Of a stretch of 64,000 bases of DNA, positions 37,043 to 45,913 are shown in pieces. The notes beneath the pieces were generated by a model. The model was given only the letters and a program-made list of their open reading frames with translations. It was not told where the DNA came from and made no database searches. Each line of letters begins with the position of its first letter. The first letter of the stretch is position 1. Source of the stretch: Mycolicibacterium sp. P1-5 (GTDB lineage Bacteria; Actinomycetota; Actinomycetes; Mycobacteriales; Mycobacteriaceae); NCBI RefSeq assembly GCF_008329565.1, contig NZ_NPKT01000019.1, forward strand, positions 62,001-126,000, written 5' to 3'. The position numbers were made by a program, and so were the translations under genes.

Positions 37043-37942
37043 ATGACGCTAAAAGCGCTCGGTTACATGCGAATTGAGGCCACCGATGTGGGGGCCTGGC
37101 GAGACTTCGGAACCAAGGTGCTCGGCATGGTGGAGGGTGACGGGGCCATCCCCGATGCGCTCTACCTGCGGATGGACGAATTCGCCGCCCGTCTGGTGAT
37201 AGTGCCCGGCGAGAAGGATCGGCTGCTGGTCTCCGGCTGGGAGGTTGCCGATGCGGCCGCGCTGCAGGACCTGCGCGAGACCTTGGGCAAGGCGGGCGTC
37301 GACTTCACCGAAGGCACCCGCGAGGAGAAGTCCGAACGGCGGGTCGAAGGCCTGATCCGGTTCAACGATCCCGCCGGCAACGTTCTCGAGGCGTTTCACG
37401 GCGCTCAGTACCTCGGTCGCCGTTTCGTCAGCCCGTACGGCCACAAATTCGTCACCGCCGAACAGGGTCTTGGACACGTCGTGCTCACCTGTGACGACGA
37501 TGCCGCCGCGCAGGCGTTCTACCAGGATGTGCTCGGCTTCCAGTTGCGGGATTCAATGAGCCTGCCCCCGGAGATCGCCGGCCGCCCGGCTGACGGGGAC
37601 CCGATCTGGCTGCGGTTCTACGGATGCAACCCGCGCCACCACGCGCTGGCCTTCATGCCGATGCCTAATCCCACCGGCATCGTCCACCTCATGGTCGAGG
37701 TGGAGAACTCCGATGACGTCGGCCTGTGCCTGGACCGTGCGCTGCGCCGCAAGGTCAAGATGTCGGCGACGCTGGGGCGGCACACCAACGACAAGATGCT
37801 GTCCTTCTACATGAAGACCCCCGGTGGCTTCGACGTCGAGTTCGGTTGTGAAGGACTGGAAGTCGACGACAAGGACTGGATCGCCAGGGAGAGTACCGCG
37901 GTCAGCCTCTGGGGCCACGACTTCTCCATCGGGTTCAAGTAG
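37043..37942 (+). CDS. hsaC: Extradiol dioxygenase HsaC (3,4-DHSA dioxygenase)
   Basis: A 299-residue iron-dependent vicinal-oxygen-chelate dioxygenase opening the catechol ring of 3,4-DHSA to give 4,9-DSHA. Metal ligands are expected at His of GHVVLTCD (about 145), His of PRHHALAF (about 215) and Glu of DVEFGCEG (about 266). ATG with GGAGGTGGGG upstream. Its product normally goes to HsaD, whose gene is missing beside it. Confidence 0.96.
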   Translation: MTLKALGYMRIEATDVGAWRDFGTKVLGMVEGDGAIPDALYLRMDEFAARLVIVPGEKDRLLVSGWEVADAAALQDLRETLGKAGVDFTEGTREEKSERRVEGLIRFNDPAGNVLEAFHGAQYLGRRFVSPYGHKFVTAEQGLGHVVLTCDDDAAAQAFYQDVLGFQLRDSMSLPPEIAGRPADGDPIWLRFYGCNPRHHALAFMPMPNPTGIVHLMVEVENSDDVGLCLDRALRRKVKMSATLGRHTNDKMLSFYMKTPGGFDVEFGCEGLEVDDKDWIARESTAVSLWGHDFSIGFK

Positions 37943-37947
37943 CCCCG

Positions 37948-38514
37948 ATGGCTTCCTCGGAGATCGACCCTCGCACGTTCCGTCACGTGCTCGGGCAGTT
38001 CTGCACCGGCATCACGATCATCACCACGGTGCATGACGACACTCCGATCGGCTTTGCCTGCCAGTCATTCGCGGCGCTGTCGCTCGAGCCGCCACTGGTG
38101 CTGTTCTGCCCGACCAAGCTGTCGCGGTCCTGGGCGGCCATCGAGGCCAGTGGAAAGTTCTGCGTCAATGTCCTGCATGAGAAGCAGAAGCATGTCTCGG
38201 CCCGGTTCGGCTCGAAGGAGCCGGATAAGTTCGCCGGAATCGACTGGAGCCCAAGCCAGCTCGGCTCACCGGTGATCGAAGGTACGCTGGCCCACATCGA
38301 CTGCACGGTGCGCTCGGTGCACGACGGTGGTGACCACTTCGTGGTGTTCGGAGCAGTGCACTCGCTGTCCGAGGTGCCGAAGAAGAAGCCGCGGCCCCTG
38401 CTGTTCTACCGCGGTGAGTACACCGGCATCGAGCCCGACAAGAACAGCCCGGCGCAGTGGCGCGACGACCTTGACGCATTCCTCACCACCACCACCACCG
38501 ACACCTGGCTTTAG
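37948..38514 (+). CDS. hsaB: Flavin reductase HsaB
   Basis: A 188-residue flavin reductase (HpaC-like) giving FMNH2 to HsaA. Typical segments are FCTGITIITT, GFACQSFAALSLEPPLVLFCPTK-type region and FCVNVL. Starts five bases after hsaC. The stop overlaps the convergent lipase gene by four bases, marking the end of the hsaACB operon. Confidence 0.95.
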   Translation: MASSEIDPRTFRHVLGQFCTGITIITTVHDDTPIGFACQSFAALSLEPPLVLFCPTKLSRSWAAIEASGKFCVNVLHEKQKHVSARFGSKEPDKFAGIDWSPSQLGSPVIEGTLAHIDCTVRSVHDGGDHFVVFGAVHSLSEVPKKKPRPLLFYRGEYTGIEPDKNSPAQWRDDLDAFLTTTTTDTWL

Positions 38515-39275
38515 CGCTGTCCGTCGATGAACTCGACGATCGCCGCCGCCACCTCCCGGTGCACCGTTTCGTTCAGGATGTCGTGATGCGCGCCCGGGAA
38601 CTCCCGTAGCCGTAGCGGTCCGATCTGCTCGGCGTAGGCGCGCAGCGCGCTCACCGGCGCGATCGGGTCGAGCTCACCGTGGATCGCCAGGGTCGCGACG
38701 GCCAGCTTCGGCAGCTCGGCGCCGAAATGATCCCAGGCCCGGTCGAGTTCGCGCGCCAGCGCGCCGCCGTCGGCGTCGACGAACGCCAGCGGGTCGTTCT
38801 CCAGCGAGTCCAGGTAGAACGGGTCGCCGGACAGCCAGCCCGGATTGAGCTCGACTCCGTCGCTACCGAGCAACTCGGGCACCGGCACCAGCGGGGCCCC
38901 GGAAATAACCCCCGCCGCATAGCGATTCGGATCCTTCAGCAGCCGGAAGAGTGTGACCACTGAGCCGAATGAATGTCCCTGGGCGATCAGCGGGATTCCG
39001 GGCGTGCCCTGCTCGGCCAGTTCGGTGAGCGAATCGGCCAGGGCCGAGCTGTCCTCGATCGACCCGAAGTCGCCCCGCTCGCCGGGCGAGAGACCGTGAC
39101 CGAATTGGTCGACGGCCCACAGGTCGATGCCTGCCGCATTGAGGGCGAAACCCAGCCGGTGATAGACGCCGGTGTGCTCGCCGAATCCGTGCAGGAAGAT
39201 GACGGCCGCGTGTGGTTCGGCGGCGGCCCAGTGCCGGTAGTAGGCGCGGCCGCGGTCGTGGTCGATGAAGGGCAT
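38511..39275 (-). CDS. Alpha/beta hydrolase, monoacylglycerol-lipase-like
   Basis: A 254-residue serine hydrolase of the Hydrolase_4 (lysophospholipase/monoglyceride lipase) type. It shows HGFGEHTGVYHRLGFAL, the nucleophile elbow GHSFG (Ser102), an Asp in HGELDPIAP (about 203) and His in GAHHD (about 230). Probable substrate is a monoacylglycerol or related ester. ATG at 39275. It lies where hsaB is followed by nat in M. tuberculosis and is on the opposite strand with no KstR box, so it is not a likely replacement for HsaD. Confidence 0.82.
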   Translation of the reverse strand: MPFIDHDRGRAYYRHWAAAEPHAAVIFLHGFGEHTGVYHRLGFALNAAGIDLWAVDQFGHGLSPGERGDFGSIEDSSALADSLTELAEQGTPGIPLIAQGHSFGSVVTLFRLLKDPNRYAAGVISGAPLVPVPELLGSDGVELNPGWLSGDPFYLDSLENDPLAFVDADGGALARELDRAWDHFGAELPKLAVATLAIHGELDPIAPVSALRAYAEQIGPLRLREFPGAHHDILNETVHREVAAAIVEFIDGQR

Positions 39276-39479
39276 GTCCCGAGCCCACCAGTTCGTGCGC
39301 TGCCGGGCAAGGGTTTCACTCAGTGCGCGCTGGCCGGTGGCGTTGAGTGAGCGCCCAGGCTTGACGATTCTCTGAAGATTGCGCCTCGATGCTCGATCAA
39401 TGAACCAAACTGCCATTGCAACGATTTCAACCGGCGCGAATACTCTGCGGCGTGTGGCCTTACCGAGGAGGGATCTCAG

Positions 39480-40835
39480 ATGAGTGTGACCAGTGTGGCG
39501 AGCGGCCTGCGTAAGGTCGTCGTCGCCTCGATGGCCGGCACCGTGGTCGAGTGGTACGAGTTCTTCCTCTACGGCACGGCGGCCACGCTGGTCTTCAACA
39601 AGATCTTCTTCGCCAAGGAGACCAGCGACCTCGATGCGATCCTCGCCGCGTTCATCACCTATGCCGTCGGCTTCGCGGCGCGCCCGCTCGGCGGCATCGT
39701 GTTCGGCCACTTCGGCGACAAATACGGCCGCAAAAAGCTGCTGCAGTTCAGCCTGGTGCTGGTCGGTGCCTCGACGTTCTTGATGGGCTGCCTGCCGACG
39801 TTCGGTCAGATCGGCTATTGGGCACCGGCGCTTCTGGTGGTCTTGCGATTCCTTCAGGGATTCGCTGTGGGAGGGGAGTGGGGCGGTGCCGTGCTGTTGG
39901 TCGCCGAACACAGTCCCAACCGGGAGCGCGGATTCTGGGCCAGTTGGCCCCAGGCCGGTGTTCCGGTGGGCAACATCCTCGCGACCGTGGTGTTGCTGAC
40001 ATTGACCACGACGCTTTCCCAGACCGCGTTCCTGTCCTGGGGTTGGCGCGTCGGGTTCTGGCTGTCTGCGGTGGTGGTGCTGGTCGGCTACTACATCCGC
40101 ACCAAGGTCACCGACGCCCCGATTTTCGTCGAAGCCCAGCGGGAGGCCGAGCAGATCAAGGCCAGCTCGTTTGGCGTCGTCGAGGTCGTCAAACGTTATC
40201 CGCGTGGGGTTTTCACCGCGATGGGGCTGCGTGTCGCGGAGAACATCATGTACTACCTGGTCGTCACTTTCTCGATCACCTATCTCAAGGTGCAGGTGCA
40301 CGCCGATACCAGTGACATCCTGTGGTGGCTCTTGGCCGCTCACGCAGTGCATTTCGTGGTGATCCCGTACGCCGGACGGATGTCGGACCGTTTCGGTCGC
40401 AAGCCGGTCTACCTGATCGGCGCGCTCGGCGCCGGCGCGTGGGGCTTCTTCGCTTTCCCGATGATGAACAGTGGGCATTACCTGTTGATCATGAGTTCGA
40501 TCATTCTCGGCCTGGTCATCCATGCGCTGATGTATGCGCCGCAGCCGGCGTTGATGGCCGAGATGTTCCCGACGCGAATGCGTTATTCCGGTGTGTCCCT
40601 CGGCTATCAGGTCACCGCTATCTTCGCGGGCTCGCTGGCACCGATCATCGCGGTGAAGCTGTTGGAGATCTACAAGTCGGCGGTCCCGATCGCGATATAT
40701 CTGGCGGGCGCCGCGGTGATCACCCTTATCGCGCTGGCGTTCGTGCGAGAGACCAAGGGCATCGACCTCGCCGACATCGACAGCGCCGACGCGCAGCGCG
40801 ATGGCAGGTCGACATCTGCGACGGCGTCGGCATGA
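39480..40835 (+). CDS. MFS transporter, metabolite:H+ symporter (MHS) type
   Basis: A 451-residue major facilitator with 12 membrane helices, of the metabolite:proton symporter subfamily (ProP/ShiA-like). Loop motifs GHFGDKYGRKK and GRMSDRFGRKP are the two copies of the MFS signature. ATG with GAGGAGG upstream. Its stop overlaps the next gene's ATG (ATGA), so it is coupled to a 3-hydroxybutyrate dehydrogenase-like gene; the partner suggests uptake of a short hydroxy- or keto-acid. Confidence 0.88.
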   Translation: MSVTSVASGLRKVVVASMAGTVVEWYEFFLYGTAATLVFNKIFFAKETSDLDAILAAFITYAVGFAARPLGGIVFGHFGDKYGRKKLLQFSLVLVGASTFLMGCLPTFGQIGYWAPALLVVLRFLQGFAVGGEWGGAVLLVAEHSPNRERGFWASWPQAGVPVGNILATVVLLTLTTTLSQTAFLSWGWRVGFWLSAVVVLVGYYIRTKVTDAPIFVEAQREAEQIKASSFGVVEVVKRYPRGVFTAMGLRVAENIMYYLVVTFSITYLKVQVHADTSDILWWLLAAHAVHFVVIPYAGRMSDRFGRKPVYLIGALGAGAWGFFAFPMMNSGHYLLIMSSIILGLVIHALMYAPQPALMAEMFPTRMRYSGVSLGYQVTAIFAGSLAPIIAVKLLEIYKSAVPIAIYLAGAAVITLIALAFVRETKGIDLADIDSADAQRDGRSTSATASA

Positions 40836-41578
40836 CGGCACTGGAAGGGCGCGCTGCTCTGGTTACCGGGGCCGCCAGCGGTATCGGCGCGGCGTGCGCG
40901 CGCGAGTTGGCCGCCCGCGGAGCGAAGGTCACCGTCGCCGACATCGATGGTGACGGGGCGACCGCGCTGGCCGATGAGATCGGCGGAAAGGCCTGGGAGG
41001 TGGACCTTCTCGACGTGACGGCGTTGGAGGAGCTGCATCTGGAGTTCGACATCCTGGTCAACAACGCAGGGATGCAGGTCATCGACGCGATCGTGGACTA
41101 TCCACCCGCGAAGTTCCGGACACTGATTGCGCTGATGGTGGAGGCACCGTTCCTGCTTGTCCGCGCTGTGCTGCCGACGATGTACGAGCGAGGGTTCGGC
41201 CGGATCATCAACATCTCGTCCATCCACGGGCTGCGTGCCTCGGAGTTCAAGGTCGCGTACGTGACGGCCAAGCACGGGCTGGAGGGGCTGTCCAAGGTGA
41301 CCGCGCTCGAGGGCGGTCCGCGCGGTGTCACCAGTAACTGCGTGAACCCGGGTTATGTGCGAACGCCGTTGGTGACCAAGCAGATCGCCGACCAGGCCCG
41401 CACCCACGGCATCGATGAGCAGGAAGTGCTGGAGACCATTCTGCTCAGCGAGAGCGCGATCAAGCGGCTGGTCGAACCCGAGGAGGTCGCCGACCTGGTC
41501 GGCTGGCTGGCCTCACCCGCCGCGGCGATGGTGACCGGTGCGTCGTACACGATGGACGGTGGCTGGAGTGCTCGCTGA
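40832..41578 (+). CDS. 3-hydroxybutyrate dehydrogenase-like SDR
   Basis: A 248-residue classical short-chain dehydrogenase. TGAASGIG (NAD-binding), NNAG, Ser in NISSIHG and Tyr-x3-Lys in VAYVTAKHG are intact. The overall pattern, including the GLRASEFKVAYVTAKHG region and the TKQIADQA helix, is typical of D-3-hydroxybutyrate dehydrogenases. It is translationally coupled to the MHS transporter, fitting uptake and oxidation of 3-hydroxybutyrate or a similar acid. Confidence 0.85.
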   Translation: MTALEGRAALVTGAASGIGAACARELAARGAKVTVADIDGDGATALADEIGGKAWEVDLLDVTALEELHLEFDILVNNAGMQVIDAIVDYPPAKFRTLIALMVEAPFLLVRAVLPTMYERGFGRIINISSIHGLRASEFKVAYVTAKHGLEGLSKVTALEGGPRGVTSNCVNPGYVRTPLVTKQIADQARTHGIDEQEVLETILLSESAIKRLVEPEEVADLVGWLASPAAAMVTGASYTMDGGWSAR

Positions 41579-41580
41579 GT

Positions 41581-41656
41581 CGAGCGTGCACTGATGGCGC
41601 CGAATGTGAGCTCAGGGCGACAAATCGCCAAAGGTCCCGCCCTGGTTGCACACTCG
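41581..41656. repeat. Imperfect palindromic intergenic repeat between convergent genes
   Basis: Outer arms CGAGCGTGCA (41581-41590) and TGCACACTCG (41647-41656) pair at 9 of 10 positions. Inner arms CAGGGCG and CGCCCTG pair perfectly. It fills the gap between the convergent dehydrogenase and aspB genes and may act as a bidirectional terminator. Confidence 0.55.
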
Positions 41657-41689
41657 AAACCCTCAGCGCACAGTCGAACGAACCGCCAG

Positions 41690-42856
41690 CTACTGGGCTG
41701 CCAGCCACAGCCCGAGCCGGCGCACTGCCTCGTCGATATCGCTCGTCGGCCCGGCGAACGACAGCCGCACGAACGACCCACCGCGCACGGTGTCGAAGTC
41801 GATACCCGGGGCGATCGCCAACCCGGTATCGGCCAAGAGCTTTTCGCAGAATCCCAGCGAGTCGGAGGTGAAGTCGGAGACGTCGGCGTAGACGTAGAAC
41901 GCCCCGTCGGTCGGCGCCAGCCGGGTGAGACCGATGTCGCGCAACCCGGTCAGCAACCGCTCCCGGTTGGCCGCGTAGTGGTGCAGATGGCCTTCGGCCT
42001 CGGCGATGGCCTCGGGCGTGAACGCCGCCACCGCGGCGTGCTGCGGTAACACGGGCGGGCAGATGGTGAAATTCCCGGTCAGACAGTCGACCGCGCGACG
42101 CAGCTCCCGCGGTACCAGAAGCCAACCCAGCCGCCAGCCGGTCATCGCGAAATACTTCGAAAAGCTATTCGCCACAACGGCATTGCGCGACGTCTGCCAC
42201 GCGCACGATGTCTGCGGTGCGCCAGGATAGACCAGCCCGTGGTACACCTCGTCGCTGATCAACCGGGCTCCGGTGGCATCGCACCACGTTGCGATCGCCG
42301 CGAGCTCCTCGGGCGGGATCACCGTGCCGGTCGGGTTGGCTGGGCTCGCGACGATCACGCCCTGCACCGGAGGATCGAGCTCGGCCAGCATGTGGACCGT
42401 CGGCTGGAACCGGGTCTCAGGTCCACAGGCGATCTCCACCACCTCACATCCCAGTGCGGACAGGATGTTGCGGTAGCAGGGATAGCCGGGACTCGCGATG
42501 GCGACCCGGTCGCCGACGTCGAAGCACGCCAGGAAGGCCAACAGGAAGCCACCCGACGAACCGGTGGTCACCACCACGTCGTCGGCGCTGACGTCCAGGC
42601 CGTAGCGGTCGGCATAGGAACGGGCGATCCCCTGCCGCAATTCCGGGATGCCGAGGGCGACGGTATAGCCCAGCTGGTCGGCCTCCAGCGCCGCCGCGGC
42701 CGCCGCGCGCACCGGCTCGGGCGCACCGACGCTGGGCTGGCCCGCCGACAGGTTAACCAGATCGCCGTGGGTGCGTTGCCGCTCCGCGGCGGCAAGCCAC
42801 ACGTCCATCACATAGAACGGCGGGATACCGGCTCGTAAGGCGACGCGGTTGTTCAC
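41690..42856 (-). CDS. aspB: Aspartate aminotransferase-like PLP enzyme (AspB, Rv3565-like)
   Basis: A 388-residue fold-type I aminotransferase; same length as M. tuberculosis Rv3565. The PLP lysine is in SFSKYFAMTGWRLGW; ASPANPTGTV and SDEVYHGL are class I/II landmarks. GTG start five bases after fadE33, so it is the last gene of the fadD3-fadE31-fadE32-fadE33 operon. No steroid role is established; it could supply or remove an amino group linked to MOODA-CoA-derived acids, but this is guesswork. Confidence 0.85.
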   Translation of the reverse strand: MNNRVALRAGIPPFYVMDVWLAAAERQRTHGDLVNLSAGQPSVGAPEPVRAAAAAALEADQLGYTVALGIPELRQGIARSYADRYGLDVSADDVVVTTGSSGGFLLAFLACFDVGDRVAIASPGYPCYRNILSALGCEVVEIACGPETRFQPTVHMLAELDPPVQGVIVASPANPTGTVIPPEELAAIATWCDATGARLISDEVYHGLVYPGAPQTSCAWQTSRNAVVANSFSKYFAMTGWRLGWLLVPRELRRAVDCLTGNFTICPPVLPQHAAVAAFTPEAIAEAEGHLHHYAANRERLLTGLRDIGLTRLAPTDGAFYVYADVSDFTSDSLGFCEKLLADTGLAIAPGIDFDTVRGGSFVRLSFAGPTSDIDEAVRRLGLWLAAQ

Positions 42857-42861
42857 CGGAC

Positions 42862-43812
42862 TCAGGCTAGAACCTCGGACTCGAGCTGACGCAGTTGGTC
42901 GCCGACCGAGCCCAGCAGCTGGGCGCTGCCGTGCGCCCGCTTGAAGTACAGCTGGATGTCGTGCTCCCAGGTGATCGCGATGCCGCCGTGCAGCTGGATC
43001 GCTTCGCCGGCGACCTTGGTGAACGCTTCGGTTGCGGCCAGCCGCGCCAATGCAGCGGATGTCGGCGAAATAGCAGCGACAGCGTCGTTGACGACGGCGC
43101 GCGCGGACTGCACTGCGACGTACAGGTCGGCCATCCGGTGCTTGAGCGCCTGGAAGCTGCCGATCGCGCGGCCGAACTGCACGCGCTCCTTGGTGTAGTC
43201 GACCGTCAATTCCAGGCAGCGCGCGGCCGCACCGATCTGCTCGGCCGCCAGCAGGATCGCCGCGGTGTCGGCCAGGCCGGGATCGGTGCCGATCACCGCG
43301 GTGGACCCGGCGGACAGGCGCGCCAGCCGGCGGGTCGGGTCCATGGTCTGGACCGCTTCGGCGGTGACATCGCTCCACCGCACCAGTGACTGGTCGTCCA
43401 AACCCACCACCACGTCGGCGACGTCGCCGTTGACCACGTAGCCCGGGTCAAACACCACCGCACCGATGGATTCTCCTGCGGCCAGTTGCTCGATCGTGTC
43501 GGTGTCGGGTTCGTCGGCGGCCAGCAGGGCCAGCTCGGCCAGCGTCGTGCCGAGCAGAGGTGTCGGGACCAGGCCGCGGCCCAGCTCCTCGAGAACTGCT
43601 GCCGCGTCGGCCAATTCGCCACCGGCCCCGCCGAGCTCCTCAGGCACCACCAGGGCAGCGACACCGACTTGCTCGCACAGCTTCGACCACAACGATTCGT
43701 CGTAGCCGCGATCCGATTCCATGGCTTCTCGCACTGCGGCCGGCGATGCGTGCTTGTCGACCAGTGCCGCGACCGTCTCGCGGAGCATCTGCCGTTCTTC
43801 GGTGGATGTCAT
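42862..43812 (-). CDS. fadE33: Acyl-CoA dehydrogenase FadE33
   Basis: A 316-residue short acyl-CoA dehydrogenase subunit of the steroid heteromer type. Such subunits pair with a partner to form alpha2beta2 enzymes with split active sites. Visible: RVQFGRAIGSFQALKHRMAD and LHGGIAITWEHDIQLYFKRA. It overlaps fadE32 by four bases (ATGA) and sits in the KstR2-controlled HIP operon. Exact substrate is unassigned; FadE31-33 are linked to ring C/D or MOODA-CoA steps. Confidence 0.9.
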   Translation of the reverse strand: MTSTEERQMLRETVAALVDKHASPAAVREAMESDRGYDESLWSKLCEQVGVAALVVPEELGGAGGELADAAAVLEELGRGLVPTPLLGTTLAELALLAADEPDTDTIEQLAAGESIGAVVFDPGYVVNGDVADVVVGLDDQSLVRWSDVTAEAVQTMDPTRRLARLSAGSTAVIGTDPGLADTAAILLAAEQIGAAARCLELTVDYTKERVQFGRAIGSFQALKHRMADLYVAVQSARAVVNDAVAAISPTSAALARLAATEAFTKVAGEAIQLHGGIAITWEHDIQLYFKRAHGSAQLLGSVGDQLRQLESEVLA

Positions 43813-44762
43813 GCCAGCGCCTCCAGCACTCGACGTCGATGGCTGGTCGGGTCACCCCACGCCGAATGCAGCGCCTGCACCCGCAGCAACCACAGCGACA
43901 GGTCATGTTCGGAGGTGAAGCCGATGGCGCCGTGGGTCTGCAGCGAGGATCGTGCCGACAGCAGCGCTGCGTCCGAAGCGGCGGCCTTGGCTGCGCTGAC
44001 GTCGCGGGCAGTGTCGGGGGACCCGTCGGCCAGGGACAGCGCCGCGCCGTAGATGAGCGGACGAGCCAGTTCGACCGCGATGTGGACGTCGGCGAGCTTG
44101 TGCTTGATCGCCTGGTAGCTGCCGATGATCCGGCCGAACTGGCTGCGCTGCTTGGCGTATTCGACCGACATGTCGAGCATCGCTTGGGCGGCGCCGACCA
44201 ACTGGGCCGCCGTCGCCAGTGCTCCGAACTCGTAGGCCCGCGCCACGTCGGCGTCCCGGGTGTCTGCGGCAGTGACATCGAAGAGCCGACGGGTCGGATC
44301 CACGGACTCATGCCCGTCACCGATCGTTGCATCGCTGACGGAGCCACCCTGCGCAAGCAGGGTCAGCCCGGCGAAGTCGGCGTTGACCGCACGCGGCACC
44401 GACGGCGGCAGCGCCACCGTTGCGATCAGTTCACCGGCGGCCAGTGCCGCCGAGCGGTCGTCGTCAGCCAGTAGAACAGGTGCCACCGCAATGGATTCCG
44501 CGACCGGGCCGGGCACGTTCCAGCGGCCGAGCCGCTCCAGTGCGACCACAAGGTCGACGGGGTGGGCTTCGATGCCGTCATACTTCTCGGCCACTGCCAG
44601 GGCGGTGACGCCGAGGTCGGTCAGCGCCGACCAGATTTTCCGGCCCGGCGCGGTGTCGCCCTGCGCCCACGCCCGGACCGCGCCGGGGACGTCGGCGGAA
44701 CCGAGTGCGGCGTCGATGCTGGCCGCGAAATCCCGCTGCTGTTCGTCGAGTGCGAATTTCAT
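43809..44762 (-). CDS. fadE32: Acyl-CoA dehydrogenase FadE32
   Basis: A 317-residue steroid-type acyl-CoA dehydrogenase subunit (RSQFGRIIGSYQAIKHKLAD and THGAIGFTSEHDLSLWL). Start ATG overlaps the fadE31 stop by four bases; the gene is likely translated with fadE31 and fadE33 and may form a heteromer with one of them. Part of the fadD3 operon used for the last steroid rings. Confidence 0.9.
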   Translation of the reverse strand: MKFALDEQQRDFAASIDAALGSADVPGAVRAWAQGDTAPGRKIWSALTDLGVTALAVAEKYDGIEAHPVDLVVALERLGRWNVPGPVAESIAVAPVLLADDDRSAALAAGELIATVALPPSVPRAVNADFAGLTLLAQGGSVSDATIGDGHESVDPTRRLFDVTAADTRDADVARAYEFGALATAAQLVGAAQAMLDMSVEYAKQRSQFGRIIGSYQAIKHKLADVHIAVELARPLIYGAALSLADGSPDTARDVSAAKAAASDAALLSARSSLQTHGAIGFTSEHDLSLWLLRVQALHSAWGDPTSHRRRVLEALA

Positions 44763-45913
44763 TTCTTCGCTCCTGCGCTCGCTGAGCTTTCTCGGGGCAG
44801 CCCGAGCAACCGCTCGGCGATGATGTTGCGCTGAATCTCGTTGGTGCCGGCGTAGATCGGACCGCCCAAGGCGAACAGCAGACCCTCGGTCCAGGCGTCG
44901 GTCAGCTCGGCGTCGGCACCGCGCAGCTCCAGCGCCGTCTGGTGCAGCGCCACGTCGAGATCCGACCAGAACACTTTGGTCACCGAGGACTCCGCGCCCA
45001 GTTCACCGCCGGCGGCGACTCGGGTCACGGTGCCGAAGGTGTGCAGCCGGTAGGCCTGCGCCTTGATCCAGGCGTCGGCGACCCGGTCGGCGAACGCCGG
45101 GTCTGCGCCCCGGCTGTGCCACTCAGAGACCAGCCGTTCGGCCGGTGCGAGGAAGCGCGCCGGGCTGCGCAGCGACATACCGCGCTCGTTGCTCGACGTA
45201 CTCATCGCGGCACGCCAACCGTCGTGAACACTGCCGATGACATCGGCATCCGGCACGAAGACGTTGTCGCAGAACACTTCTCCGAAACCTGTGTCGCCAC
45301 CGAGCTGCGCGATCGGGCGCACGGTGATCCCGTCGGCCTTGAGGTCGAACATGAAGTAGGTCAAGCCCTTGTGACGTTGGGCCTCAGGGTCGGAGCGGAA
45401 GAGGCCGAAGGCTCGGTCGCCGAACGGGGCTCGGCTGCTCCAGATCTTCTGACCGTTGAGCAGCCAGCCGCCGTCGGTCTGGGTGGCCGTTGACCGCAGT
45501 GACGCCAGGTCGCTGCCGGACTCCGGCTCCGACCAGGCCTGCGCCCAGATCTCCTCGCCGCTGGCCATTTTCGGCAGGATCCGGTCGCGCTGCTCCTCGG
45601 TACCGTGCGCGAACAGGGTGGGCGCCAGCATGGAGGTGCCATTGGCGCTCGCCCGCCCCGGCGCGCCGGCGCGGAAGTACTCTTCCTCGTAGGCCACCCA
45701 CTGCAGCAGGGTGGCGTCGCGGCCGCCGTATTTCTCCGGCCAGGTCACCACCGACAGGCCGGCGTCGAACAGGATGCGGTCCCAGCGCCGGTGCTGGGAG
45801 AACCCCTCGGCGTTGTCGTAGGACTTCGTCGGGAACGAGTCCTTGTTGGCCGCCAGAAAGTTACGCACCTCGTTGCGGAACTCCTCGGTCGCGTCGTCGT
45901 AGTGTAGATCCAT
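44759..45913 (-). CDS. fadE31: Acyl-CoA dehydrogenase FadE31
   Basis: A 384-residue acyl-CoA dehydrogenase of full length, with WSEPESGSDLASLRS, GQKIWSSRAPFGDRAFG and the C-terminal GGPIYAGTNEIQRNIIAERLLGLP. ATG at 45913 shares a base with the fadD3 stop (TGATG); a TTG one codon earlier is less likely. Second gene of the KstR2 operon. Confidence 0.92.
   Translation of the reverse strand: MDLHYDDATEEFRNEVRNFLAANKDSFPTKSYDNAEGFSQHRRWDRILFDAGLSVVTWPEKYGGRDATLLQWVAYEEEYFRAGAPGRASANGTSMLAPTLFAHGTEEQRDRILPKMASGEEIWAQAWSEPESGSDLASLRSTATQTDGGWLLNGQKIWSSRAPFGDRAFGLFRSDPEAQRHKGLTYFMFDLKADGITVRPIAQLGGDTGFGEVFCDNVFVPDADVIGSVHDGWRAAMSTSSNERGMSLRSPARFLAPAERLVSEWHSRGADPAFADRVADAWIKAQAYRLHTFGTVTRVAAGGELGAESSVTKVFWSDLDVALHQTALELRGADAELTDAWTEGLLFALGGPIYAGTNEIQRNIIAERLLGLPRESSASAGAKK

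Noticed and set aside
38511..39275. The lipase-like hydrolase as a substitute for HsaD
   Set aside because: It belongs to the monoacylglycerol-lipase type with GHSFG, is convergent to hsaB and lacks a KstR box, so it is not a meta-cleavage hydrolase by any sign seen.
39276..40841. Upstream in-frame extension of the lipase gene under the transporter
   Set aside because: The extension is low-complexity, antisense to the MFS gene, and the ATG at 39275 gives the normal family length.
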